Origin: Gonium pectorale
Taxonomy: Eukaryota; Chlorophyta; Chlorophyceae; Chlamydomonadales; Volvocaceae
Direction of reading: 5' to 3'
DNA: 16,286 nt
Assembly (NCBI GenBank): GCA_001584585.1
Contig: LSYV01000058.1
Location: 373,619 to 389,904 of the forward strand
Every line of letters begins with the position of its first letter. The stretch's first letter is position 1. The position numbers and the translations under genes were made by a program. This document shows, piece by piece, positions 1 to 9,905 of the stretch. The notes below the pieces were generated by a model, which was not told where the DNA came from, did not search any database, and saw only the letters and a list, made by a program, of their open reading frames with translations.

Positions 1-2874
1 TGTACTCCAGCGCGCCCGCCCGGTTGTTGAGGCAGCGCTGCTTGGTGTTGACCGCCTCGCTGAAGTCCACCAGCGTGACGCTGCCGCTCTCCGTGGCGCA
101 CAGCACGTGCTCCGGCTTCACCTGCGGTGCACGGCCGTGTTGGAACACAACGACGCAGCGTAAGCGCGAAAGTGATGGTGTCGTTGTAGGACCCAGCTCC
201 AGAGGCGTGGCCGTGTGTGGAGGTCGTTGGGATAGGTTGGGTTGGGTTGCAAGGCCTTCTCACGCGATGTGCTTGTGGTGGTGGCTGTGGTGGTTGTGGT
301 GGTTGTGGGGTGCGGGGAAGCTGCGCCGGCCGGCCGTCCCTTCTTGCGGCTGTTGGCGGTTGCTCCGCCGCCGGGGGCGGGGGAGGAAGTCAACCGGGCC
401 ACGGCGGCACCCGCGCCCCGCTGGTTTCCGCCCACAGCGGCAGGAGCAGCACAGGCCCCGGATCGCAGGAGAGGGCCCCCTGCGCCCGCCACGGCCTCCG
501 ACGGTGCCCGTTGCTCGCCGCCTGAAGCGTCCCCCGCGAGGACCGCCTTCCCCCGCGCCCGCCCGCAAAGCAGCTCGGCCAACAACGGAGCCCCGGGCCG
601 CCCTTGCGGTGCCCCAGCCCCAACCATGGCGGCACCGCGGGCAGCTGAGTCATACGCCGCCACCCTCAGCCACCCGCCCTGCCGCCGTCCCAATCGTTAG
701 CACGCCGACCGCAGTCCCCGCCCCCGGCCCCCCGAAGAAACTCCTTAGGCGAAAGCCCCCCCCCGCCACCGCGCCCACCCGTCCGCCCCCGGCCCCACCC
801 GTCAGCGCACCACCTCCCCCCCACACCCCCACACCGCGGCCTACGTGCGCCGCAACCCACGCAGCCCCTCTCCCCGCTCCGGACTGAGTAACCCGTCCCC
901 CTCCCCGTTCCCTGCCGCCGCCCCCGCCCCCACCTGTCTATGCACCACCCCCCGCCGGTGCAAGTCCATCAGCAGCAGCGCCAGCGGAATGAGCACGTTC
1001 ACCACCAGCACGGCCTCGGGCAGCCGGCCGCCGCAGTTGGCAACCAGCTCGATGAGGGTCGGACCTGGGGGCCGAGGTGGCCGTGGGGCCCAGGGGCGGG
1101 GGTGGAAGGGAAGGGCATGTTGGGATCGTGGGTTTCTGGGGGAATCTGCGGAGGGAGAAAGGCGTGGATATCAACGGGCTGGGCACCAGCAGCATTCGTC
1201 CCGTCTCCGGCCCCGTTCGGGATGGGGTGGGATTTGGGGAGGGCGGTGAGGCTTGCGAACGGGGCCAGAGGACGAAAAGGCGTCCTCAACCCAGAGGCCC
1301 GAGGCGCATGCTGTCCCGAACCACCGAAGCGCCGTGCCGGAGATCCTCACCGACCCACCGTCCCACCCGAGCACGTGGGGATGGGGGAGTGGGTCCTCCG
1401 GGGATAGGGACCGACGCGACTTGCGTCGCGCCCTCGCGGCCGCAGGCCCGTCTCCCCGCAGGCAGGCTCCTGCCCTCGCCCTCCAGCTCCCACCCTCCGG
1501 TCCCCAGCCTGCCGCCCTCAGCCACCTCAGCCAGTCGTCCACCATGCAACCCACCATTGCCCAGGCTGCAGCTCCAGGAGAAACACATCTAACGCGCACC
1601 CGTCCCTGGGCCGACCACCGGGATCCCCGCCCACAATCCGTGCGGGGGGGCGGCGACCATGCCGCTGCCCATTTCGCTGCGCGGTCCACGCCAACGGCGG
1701 CAGGGGGAGGAGACGGGGCCCAGCGCTCCCAGCCCTTTGCCAACGTCACCTGCCCTTGTCCCATGCCGCGCCCCAACTCCCTCCACCCATCCTCCGTCCC
1801 GTGCCCATGTGCCCGCCTCTCGGCCGAGGGAACGCCCGCAGGGCCTCCCCGGCCTCCCGCCGGACCCATCAAACCCAAGTGTCCCTGGAAAGGAACCCCC
1901 CCTCACCGGGCGCCCGCTCCAGCACGATGTACACGCATTCGTCATCCTCAAAGTGGTTGATGTACTGTACGACACCCGGCACGCCCGCCAGGCTGCGCAG
2001 GTGGTGCACCTCGGCCTCCAGCTTGGCGCGCAGGCTGCTGCTGAGGCGGTGCTTGTAGAAGGTCTTCATGACCACGGTGCGCTTGCTGCCGCGCTCCTGG
2101 GCCGCCATGATGGTGTGGAGTCTGTTGGGGGCGTGGGCGTGGGCAGAGGAAGGCGTGAAGGGGAGGCGATGTGAGGACGGGCAGAAGCGCGCTGGGATTG
2201 GTGGCGCAAGGGGTCGCGGGTCGCGTGGGAGGCAACAGATGAGAGGGAGGATGAAGCGAACGGCTACCCCCAACCGGTCGGTGAGCAGCGACCCGGATCC
2301 CTGTGCTTTCGCCGGCAGAAAGCCGGGCGGGGAGCCCGGCGGTCGGAGGGAGGCCGCGCCGATTGTGGGGACGTCCTTGGCCTGACTCGACCCGCCAGCC
2401 GCTCGCGCACCTTGATCGGTGCAGCGCTTTGAGTGTTCGGTACTGATTTTTCAACCCGTCGCCGACGTTGGCTCCGGGGGGCTCCGCCGCAGAGGAGCTG
2501 GAGCTTCGCACCGAGCCAACGTCGATGCTGGTCTTTGAACGAGCGATTTCACAGCCCGCTCGCCGCGTCCGAGGCGCTACCACTCTGGAGGGTGGCAGCA
2601 ACTCAAAGCTGCGGGGATAACGGCAGGACAGGCGGAGCGGCTCAATGACAAGACCGATGCGGCAAGCCGCGGCAGGCAAGGCCCGAGCGGTACATGCTTC
2701 CCAGCGCCCAGAAAATCATTCTTACGTGTCCTTTTCATCACTGTCCGACGAACGCGTGCGGAAGCTCGAGGGCGGATTGGGGTCTGTGAGGGAACGCCGA
2801 AAGGCTGCCTGCTGTGGGCTGCTGACGAGCTCTGCCTTGCTCTTCCGGTTAAACAGCCGATTGAGGAAAGCCAT
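1..2874 (-). CDS. Protein kinase-like protein, probable pseudokinase (partial, five exons)
   Basis: Five minus-strand exons join in phase with GT..AG introns: 2726-2874, 2411-2584, 1907-2121, 934-1064 and 1-121 (continuing past the edge). The start is the ATG at 2872-2874; no upstream ATG lies in this frame nearby. About 263 residues are visible. Residues 1-95 are a basic, Ser-rich leader. The kinase fold begins near residue 97 (NQYRTLK). The beta-3 lysine is K127 (VVMK) and the alpha-C glutamate is probably E145. A hinge-like CVYIVLERAPG follows, then LLMDLHRRGVVHRQVKPEH (catalytic loop) and LVDFSEAV (DFG region), ending at GALEY just before the expected APE motif. Seen directly: no Gly-x-Gly-x-x-Gly loop, catalytic Asp replaced by Q223, Mg-binding Asn by H228, DFG by D242-F243-S244. 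From kinase knowledge, loss of these residues usually abolishes phosphotransfer, so a scaffold or regulatory role is inferred. The specific family is not recognised. Introns are 141, 289, 842 and 812 bases. Confidence 0.85.
271..312. repeat. TGG/TTG-rich simple repeat in kinase intron 4
   Basis: A short run of GTGGTGG/TTGTGG units lies inside the last visible intron (122-933) of the kinase-like gene. The rest of that intron is GC-rich, and I see no further exon in it. It is an ordinary microsatellite. Confidence 0.7.
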
Positions 2875-5364
2875 ACTGCCCAAAGGCCCACGATGTGGAG
2901 GTGGCTTTGCCTGCGCTGCGGGCAGTGACTTTCCACAGGCCTCCAATGCGGCTACTCCTCTGCTACGTATGCGCCCGGTTGACGGCAGCGCGCGGACCCA
3001 GTGCGGGCCGCCGTTGGACGGTGGCTTTTAGAGTCCCTCCCAGCCTCTTATGCAGGGAAACCGCCGATGATCGAAGACAATGGTGGAGGAAGGCGCCAAG
3101 ACGTGCTCTGACGAAATGCGAGGGTGTGTCTGATACTGTATCTGATTTGGGGTATAGCCAATCTAATACGAATGAGTCACTCTGCAGCGTTGCGCCACCC
3201 TAAATTAGAGCAGGCAATAGTAGTGGCAGGGCAACCAATGTGCCTCCATGAAGTGACCGGTCGTACGTCACGATTTCTGTACCTCCCGCAACCTGGCCCC
3301 ACACATGCTATACATACCTCGCCAGGTGCAGGAGCGTTTTGTCTGGCGCGGAAGCGAGCAAGCGCGGCTGAACCCTAACCCATTCAAGCCGACTGGTGAA
3401 ACTGGTGAAACTGCTGTACACTCCGTCTCTCCTACGTATGGCTAGAGAGCTACGGTGTTGTGTACATGGCCCGAGCCCGATGACTCCGGTGGTCGCGATC
3501 CCCGGACCGACGCTGGGATCGGCAATACACTGGGCAATACGAATAATGTCGCTGGCGGCATTGTGCGGTCCATAAGTAGAGCACCAATTTTCAGCATCAA
3601 CGGGCCTTTTGCGGTGCGGTTGCTCTTGGCCACCAGCAGCGAAGAGTGGGGGCCAACCCCCGGCGACCGGTATCCCTTCTGAGTCCCTTGCTGAACGACA
3701 GCGCAGAGCACTCAGATACAGGAATGGGACCCATGCGTGCCCGCCCCTTGCAACTGCCCGCACCGCACTGCGGCAGTCGCTGGGTTTGGGCCCCCACGTC
3801 CATCCAGAGCGTGGCAACAAGGCCTGCGTGCTGTGCTCGGCATCAGTGAGGCAGTGACGGAACTCCACTAACGCCTTACAACGCAGCGGCCTCGCTCCGC
3901 GAGGGTTGCTCAGCACGGGGATGCGTGGCCGCAGTCAACGGTGAAGACCAACGGCACGCCTCCACCGGGGAAGGCTGGGAGGCTGCCGGGGGAAGGTGCG
4001 ACAGAAACTGTGTGAAACATCTGGCAGCGAAAGACCTGGCAGCGAAGCCAGCCGGCTAGCTCTTTGCGGCGACCCCTAGACGCCAGAGACGCCTGACTGC
4101 CTGGGGGCCCGTTAAAGGCGGATGGATGTCCAACACTGCAGGGTGCACGTGCGCGCTCTACCTAGGATCAGGGGCTATCCTTCCCCTCCCTCCACCAGCT
4201 GGCTGGAAGCACGCTTGGGGCCGGGTTTGAGGCTCCGGTGCCCGCGCAGATGGGGAGCTATGGCTGATCCAAGGTCGAGCGCGCACGCATCCTGTCATGA
4301 AAGGGAGGGGAGGCACAGACACCCCAGAGGGAGCCGCGTGACACACGAGAGCGCGTGCAAACACGTCTCTTTTTGCTAACGTGCGAGAGGAACCTACCCG
4401 GATGTGTGCGTGTTTGCGGTACGGCATGATGACAGTACGGCTCAAGACAGAGGCGCTGAGGGGAAGCCGTAGGCACGCTGCCGCTCGTCGTCTGGCGGTG
4501 CTGGCGGCGTCGGCGCACGTGGCCCTCCCGTGTTGTCTGGGTATGCGGATTGTTGTTTCTCCGGCCCGCAAACGGGATCTTGGCCGGGCTGCCGCCTGGC
4601 AGAGCCTCATGGGCGCGGAAGGGTCGAATCCGGCCGGCGCGCCGCAGTCCTGCTGGCATACATATAAATATGTTACAGGTACCCGTCAAAGCCGGTGTGG
4701 CCATGGGTTGATGATAAGTAGTCCGTCTGAGCAGTCCTGCTGGCGTTGCGGTCCGATGGTGTCGTCGGTTTGCTGGCTTTTGCAAGCTGGACCGGCGTCA
4801 GGCGCTGAAGCGGGGTAGGAACGAGGACCATAACCCGCTTCCCCACCCCAATATACACAATTCGTCCATGGCTCCCCCGGCTTTGACGGACGTGTAACCA
4901 CCCCCCGTGCAACCCCTGGGAGGGCGCTGCTGCGCTGTTGCGATGGTGCTGCAGATGACCCGCGTATCCACGGGCTGGAGGCTGCCGTAGAAGCATCGGC
5001 GGGCGGTTTGCTGAGTCCCATCTGTCGTCGTGTGCGGAGCCCATTCCTTGCAGCGAACCGATGGCGTGCGGCCCTTCGTTGCAGCGTTCCTCATGGCAGC
5101 GTTGCACTTTCCATTCCCCGATGTGTCCTCCGCCGCCGTCGCCGTTCCCGATTAGGACCGGTCCGGTCGCCCTCACGGGCCTGCCTCCCTCGCACCGCGT
5201 CCGTTCAAGGCCCGAGGGAATCCGTTCAACCGCCGCCGCCGCCCGCGCGGTTGCTGTCGTACGGTGTCGTACGGGGACGACAGGCACGGCAAGCGATGCG
5301 GCCCATCCATGGGTCACTGAACGAATAAACCGATTGGGGCCCCACCGAGGGCGTGAGGAGGACT
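2875..5364. other. Intergenic region upstream of the kinase-like gene, no supported gene
   Basis: About 2.5 kb without a frame that has coding-like codon use, plausible starts and splice sites together. The first few hundred bases should hold the kinase gene's 5' leader and promoter. A less GC-rich patch lies near 3120-3260, but no clear TATA element is well placed. Small repeats: a 9-bp tandem (ACTGGTGAA twice, 3392-3409), a 15-bp near-tandem beginning CTGGCAGCGAA (4021-4050), a 14-bp direct repeat GCAGTCCTGCTGGC at 4644-4657 and 4731-4744, and TGTCGTACGG in tandem near 5257-5276. A TATAAATA string at 4663-4670 has no credible ORF after it. Confidence 0.5.
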
Positions 5365-5504
5365 CGTGCGTTTCTTGCGGGCATACTCCACCACCCACAG
5401 GGCCCCGCCTGGCATGCGCCGCAGCGCACGAGTGCGTGGACCGCTGCGGCACACGCCAGGCAGGACCCTGTGGGTGGCAGACTATGCACGCAAGAAAACG
5501 CACG
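5365..5504 (-). repeat. Long imperfect hairpin; candidate minus-strand small-RNA precursor or MITE-like element
   Basis: Left arm 5365-5426 and right arm 5442-5504 are inverted copies, 54 of 62 positions identical plus one single-base bulge, around a 15-base loop (5427-5441). The loop contains a smaller self-complement, CGCAC-GA-GTGCG. Of the eight mismatches, six are transitions. All six lie in the direction that gives G.U wobble pairs in a minus-strand transcript and C.A mismatches in a plus-strand one. A minus-strand RNA would therefore pair at about 60 of 62 positions. Inferred possibilities are a miRNA/siRNA precursor or a short palindromic mobile element. I see no target-site duplication at its ends, so neither is proven. 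Confidence 0.75.
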
Positions 5505-6035
5505 GGCAGCCCGTCGGGCGGGCAGGCTCGCAGCCCCCGCAGCTCCATGCCGCACGGACAGGCGCCTAAGGCAAAGAGTGCAGGACAGGGGCCTGGGTGT
5601 CCGCCCTCTTCCCGTATCGCTACCGTATAGCTTTTCCGGCCAGCGCCTGCGCCTGCTTCACCCAACCCTGTTCCCTGATCTTGTTTTGCATAATGTCTTC
5701 CTGCAAACGACATGGTGAGGCCAGGGGTGCCAGCGGCACAGCCGTGTCAGGCGGGTAAGAGCCCGCGGCCCTTGTGGCTTGCGCGTTCGCATGGCTATCC
5801 TTGGAAGACGTAAACAGAGACAGGGCAGGCTGTCTCCACGGTAATACACACCCGAAGGTGTGACGTTGCCAGTAGGGCGCCGGGTACAAGGCATGGCGAG
5901 GGGAGGAGATGAGCAGACGGACCCTACGAGTTCAGGCCAGTGACAAAGCTGCCTGGTTTCTTTCTGTGGAAAGGTTACAGGTTACCTGGTGAAGTATGGA
6001 GACGGAAGACCCGGTGGGCGCTGTGTTCGACGTAA
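5505..6035. other. Intergenic, no supported gene
   Basis: Apart from one copy of the dispersed repeat (about 5797-5920) I see nothing interpretable here: no tRNA-like fold, no consensus-spliced coding exon and no promoter-like element. Confidence 0.45.
5797..5920 (-). repeat. Dispersed repeat family, copy A
   Basis: Read on the minus strand, this stretch matches the left arm of the copy at 8146-8250 over roughly 100 bases at about 70 percent by eye, sharing blocks such as CGCCATGCC and GGCGCCCT. Read on the plus strand, 5846-5920 also matches 8266-8345, sharing GGGCGCC, GGGTAC and GAGGCA/AAGGCA blocks and ending in GCAGACG. No coding capacity or target-site duplication is evident. Family identity is unknown. 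Confidence 0.55.
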
Positions 6036-6410
6036 TTACCGGTCCATTGGCGGCCAGCGGATCCTAGACCCTGGGGCGCCCAGCCCACCATCCCGGACCG
6101 CCGGGCGCCGTGGTACAGATCTGGAAAGAACGACAAATCGACGGAGTCTGGCACCGCCGGTGCTGACAGCGGTCGCGGGCGTGTGGACGCGGATGCAGGC
6201 CAAAGCGCTCCCTGCCCCGTAATCGATGGAACGATACCAAATGGGAGGGCAGAAGGCCTCCCGGGATGTAGGGGAAGCGGCACGGCAGCGGTTCCAACGG
6301 GCAAGGGCGGCGGCGGGGAGAGAGGGCGGAAGACAACGTGGTGGCGGCCACAATATTGTTCTTACGTTTGCGCGACCGCTCCGCGTGTTAAGGTATCGCG
6401 ATGCCACTTT

Positions 6411-6450
6411 GCCTGCCTGCCAGCCAGCGTGCCAGCCAGCCAGTCAGCCG
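6411..6450. repeat. CCAG/CCTG-rich short repeat
   Basis: Runs of GCCTGCCTGCCAGCCAGC and related units. The reverse complement of the same pattern occurs at 7811-7858, and shorter pieces at about 8368-8386 and 9057-9070. It is a low-complexity repeat scattered through this intergenic region. Confidence 0.65.
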
Positions 6451-6537
6451 GTCGCAGTGCGCTGGAGCTGGGTCAGGCCTTCTTCACCGAGAGAGCGGGA
6501 GTGCCCATTTTGTCCCTCTCTCGTTGTCTTCACTCTT

Positions 6538-6555
6538 TAATCTGTCGACAGATTA
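6538..6555. repeat. 18-bp perfect palindrome
   Basis: TAATCTGTCGACAGATTA equals its own reverse complement with no spacer. It sits about 25 bases before repeat copy B. It could be a binding site for a dimeric protein or a chance event; the sequence alone does not decide. Confidence 0.8.
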
Positions 6556-6580
6556 CAGGGTGGGAGGCGAGAAAGGGCGC

Positions 6581-6640
6581 AGAAAAGGAGAAATCTGCAA
6601 AGGAAAGGGGAGCCTGCCTCTACGGTCATACACGCCCGGA
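6581..6640 (+). repeat. Dispersed repeat family, copy B (partial)
   Basis: About 50 bases match the reverse complement of 8205-8256 at roughly 80 percent by eye, with shared blocks AAATCTGCA, GGGAGCC and GCCTCTACGG. Only the inner part of the element is present. Confidence 0.55.
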
Positions 6641-7376
6641 TGCGCTCTCTGTGCAGGTTTATCTCCTGACGTTCCTCCCGCCCGCCAGGCATCCGGAGGA
6701 ACAGACAGCCCTACCGAAACTCTGCCCTAACTACAGCGCCCCACGGCAGCCAAGACCAAACACCGACGGCACGAACACGAGGAGATGGAGCCCTGCACCT
6801 AAAGACCTAAGGATAGGAAGAGGGGACGACGGAACCAAAGGGGAAGGGGAGGCGAACGCCAGGACAGGAGAGGAACAGACAAGGAGGACTCAAGCGTCGT
6901 GTTCGTTTACTGCACAACGTGCGTTTTACGTGCATGTCCGTGACGGAATGTGGTGCGCTGCTGCCGAGCGGCTTAGGTCTAGCCTGCAGCGCTGTGAAGA
7001 AGGACGGAGAAGAAAACATGGCACCCATGTGCCCCGCTTGCGCACGCTCGCCCGCGCTTGCTTGCTTGGCCAACGGCTGACATGCGATACGGTATGGGAA
7101 GTGGTGTTATCTTGTTTGTCACAGAAAGGGGAAATCAGCGACGTGGGCCTAAAGGCTCATGGCGAGACCTTACATGACCTTCCGCTAGTCCGTCATCCTA
7201 ACAAAAGGGGTCTGCAAGCTGCTGATGGGCCTACTGCCCAAGAGCAGGACGAGACAGCGGCAACAGGCGCTCCCTCGGCCGAAACACACGCGACCGGTAC
7301 GGCGATCAGGAACCACCAACCGGAACCACAAACAGATCAAACGGCGATAATAATGCACGTCAATGCAACGCACTGA

Positions 7377-8064
7377 CGAGTACAGAAGCATGGCAACACG
7401 ACGGTAAACCAAGCTAACATCATGCATGGACAGATGACGGAAGAATGAACATGTGCACTAATCAGTACTAATCTGAGCCGACGCAGGTAGCACAGGGAGC
7501 AAGGGAACCTCCCTCCCCTAGCAAAAGCAGAAACCCGAACGCGTTCCCCCGCTGCAAACCGCTGAACAGAGCGACTAACGGCACCGGCACCAAAAGGGGA
7601 GCAGCATCGCAATACATGTCAGAGCGCACAGCCCCTCAAAACCAACAACAACACCGAAGCGTGGCCCGTGCTCCATCTTTCTGTGCAGGTGACCATCCCG
7701 CCCCTTGCTACAAGTCGAACGCCTTTTGGAGCTCCATAGCCGCCTCCGCTTCAAGGACGCTTCAAGGACCACCGCCGACAGCGCGTCGGACTGGCTGGCC
7801 TCCACTCTCCAGACTGGCTGGCAGGCAGGCCGGGCTGGCTGGACTGACTGGCTGGCTGTGCATCAAACGACTGATCTAAGCGCAAGTCTGTGCGGGAACG
7901 GCACAGCGTCCTTATGTACGCTGAAGCTAACTTCAGGGTGCGATACTACGATGGTGGAAGCCTGACATCACCGTGTTGCTGAGTGCCGCACAGCAGCCAC
8001 CACCGACCCTTCCTCCTTGCTCCTCTGCCCGTGTGACAAAAGAGAAACCTGCATAGAAAGTGTG
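7377..8064. other. Intergenic, no supported gene
   Basis: Contains a CTGG-rich tract (7811-7858). Short frames exist but have weak codon bias, and none is joined by convincing splice sites. A piece near 7668-7700 weakly resembles part of the dispersed repeat (TCTTTCTGTGCAGG versus TCTTTCTCTGCAG). Confidence 0.45.
7811..7858. repeat. CTGG-rich short repeat
   Basis: Repeated CTGGCTGG and GGCAGGCAGG units, the inverted counterpart of the tract at 6411-6450. Confidence 0.65.
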
Positions 8065-8340
8065 ACCCCCCAGAAAAAAAGAAAATTGAGACAGGAAAGC
8101 TACCTCAGCGGACATACACACGCGAGCACGCTGCATATAAGATGTATACCTCGCCCGCCATGCCCTGTTCTCGGCGCCCTGCTGGAAACATCACACCCTC
8201 GGTTGTGCATGTCCGTAGAGGCGGGCTCCCTCTTTCTCTGCAGATTTGTCTTTCTTATACACACCAACACACGCAAAGGCGCGACGTTTCCAGTAGATGG
8301 GGCGCCTGGGTACGAGGCACGGCGGGCGAAGGGGACAAGC
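8065..8340. repeat. Dispersed repeat family, copy C, arranged as an inverted pair
   Basis: The left arm (8152-8207) and right arm (8266-8328) are imperfect inverted copies. Both begin or end in CGCCCGCC/GGCGGGCG and share CTGGAAAC and GGCGCC blocks, about 75 percent by eye. The 58-base centre contains TCTTTCTCTGCAG. A further weaker plus-oriented piece lies just upstream (8070-8130, with the AGCGGACATACACACG block). Copies A and B match parts of this structure. The arrangement suggests a small non-autonomous element or repeated insertions of one. No terminal duplication could be identified by eye. Confidence 0.5.
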
Positions 8341-9724
8341 AGACGAAGGGGCATTCCAGAGGGCTAAGCCAGCCGGCCAGCCAGTGCTGCGAGCCCCGGG
8401 GAAGGCTCTCCGTACGACCCCGCTCGTGCCCGCAGCCCGCTGGCCTCCCCAACGCTCATGCGGCACATGAGGCACATCCCGCTTCGCGGCTGATGACGAC
8501 GGCAAGGCGCACGGGTGACCCGAGGGTCGTTCATGTGCTGATGGCAGCGCGGAACGACCTCAGCAGCGGCTGCTGCCGGGCGGAGCGTGTGGCGCGCAGC
8601 CGTCCCCTCGGGTGAGCTGTCGCCTTGCCCTTCAGCACAAGCGGCCGGTCCGATTCCGCGAGTTCGTTGGTCTTTCACGTCCCAACCCTCGGCTCGGTAG
8701 GACACAGCCACCAGGGGCTTTTGGTATTCTGATGTAGTATGATGAGTTGTTGTTTGCCCCTTCTCCTATATACAAAGCGAATCTCAATACAAGATGAATT
8801 GGTGCTATTCGTGCAGTGGGGAGGCAGGCCCGCAACGAGCCCTAAACCATGATGATAGACACACATGAAGGTTCTACGGCATGTCTTACAATGCTCAGTC
8901 TGGGCCGAAACCGCAACGTGCCGCACTAGGGAAAACGTGCAGACGTCAAAAGTAGGCAAGTTGTACTAGGGACAAACTCTATCAAAGCGAGCACAGCTAG
9001 GGTTAGTTGAATCCGGGGGATGCAGCGTGAACGCAAAATGAAGCAACACACAGGAGGCAAGCCAGCCAGTCGCCACCACTCTGCCAACAGCGCAATTGGA
9101 GCTCAAGGAAGCAGCCTGCACCGGGGGGCACCGTGCCCTCTCGAGGGAGGCACGAGCACACCCTGCCGGGATGATACAAAGGCATATAATCAACATGGGC
9201 AACAGAGCGTCTTTGGTAAAAGCGCCTGCAATTTTATACAATCATCCCACTGCTTGCATGAGCGCACGCGCCGAGCCATGGTTGCGAACTTGAAAGCTTG
9301 CATTCAACACACACACTCCTTTTTCACGAGATCAAAATTTTTTAATTTTTTTGGCAGGCCGGAGGCCTGTTTGAAGCTCGAGCGTAGAGCCCCTCGAGGG
9401 AACATAGGGCGGCTGCGGTCCCGGCAAGACCCATTCAAAGCTACCAGCTACCAACGCAAACAGTAAGCTACTACTAACGCACAACCGCCCCGAAAGTGGG
9501 GCGGCGCCTTGCGCGTCTCAATCACAGCACGACTTCCAGAAAGCGCCGTCGCATCACAAAGCCTCGCAAAGACGCGAATATAGGTGCGGCGCCCCTTCCG
9601 CCATCAGCCCTGTCACTGTCAAAGCACGGGGCCGCTTCCACGGCGGCACACTGGCTTGGCCAGCGGCGGCAGCCCGCCGCCACCACCACACCCAGCGCGC
9701 CGCCGCGCGCGTTCGCCCACGCCC
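8341..9724. other. Intergenic region between repeats and the decarboxylase 3' end
   Basis: No gene supported. The stretch 8700-9350 is less GC-rich than the rest of the window. It includes an A/T-only run (9333-9351, AAAATTTTTTAATTTTTTT). A second minus-strand TGTAA motif (TTACA at 8888-8892) might act as a distal polyadenylation signal for the decarboxylase, but it is about 1 kb after the stop. A GC-rich 7-bp-stem hairpin (CCGCCCC / GGGGCGG) lies at 9485-9504. Confidence 0.45.
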
Positions 9725-9729
9725 TTACA
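9725..9729 (-). terminator. TGTAA polyadenylation signal of the decarboxylase gene
   Basis: TTACA on the plus strand reads TGTAA on the minus strand, 177 bases after the stop codon at 9906-9908. TGTAA is the usual poly(A) signal in volvocalean and related green algae, so this both supports the 3' end and hints at the lineage. The precise cleavage site should lie 10-20 bases further on (lower coordinates). Confidence 0.6.
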
Positions 9730-9905
9730 ATGTGATAGATCCTCCAGGCTTAAAAATAACTGTCACTGCCCCCCTGGCAAGGACGGCCGCTGACAAGCCC
9801 GCGCGTTGGCATGCGCGCAAATAAACAACCGCGGGAAACAAAGCTACCCGGGTCGCCTCGCCTCGCACCGCACCACGCCCGGCCCTCGCGGCCCGCCTTC
9901 TGGGC

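Larger units (their letters stand above)
6036..7376 (+). other. 446-codon stop-free frame, probably not a gene
   Basis: This plus-strand frame stays open from after a TAA at 6033-6035 to a TGA at 7374-7376. No ATG occurs in it until about 6947, some 300 codons in. Codon third positions lack the strong G/C preference seen in the decarboxylase exons. The predicted protein shows no motif I recognise, and the frame runs through a CCAG tract and a copy of the dispersed repeat. Much of it, especially 6721-6897, is very poor in T on this strand, which removes stop codons and explains part of the length. A decayed mobile-element gene or an exon of an unrecognised gene cannot be excluded. Confidence 0.2.

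Noticed and set aside
118..1975. Long ORFs overlapping the kinase introns on both strands
   Set aside because: They cover GC-rich introns 3 and 4 and the antisense of exons. The phase-consistent exon chain with kinase motifs explains the region better.
3371..3381. AACCCTAACCC telomere-like string
   Set aside because: Only about one and a half units and no array; chance occurrence.
4622..4632. tRNA B-box-like string GGGTCGAATCC
   Set aside because: The flanking bases do not form a T-arm, and I could not fold an acceptor stem, D-arm or anticodon arm around it.
4663..4670. TATAAATA as a plus-strand promoter
   Set aside because: The first ATG after it (about 4703) is followed by a stop after one codon, and no coding-like frame or splice chain follows.
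9485..9504. GC hairpin CCGCCCC/GGGGCGG as a bacterial-type terminator
   Set aside because: The context is eukaryotic, there is no T tract directly after it on either strand, and a TGTAA signal already accounts for the decarboxylase 3' end.
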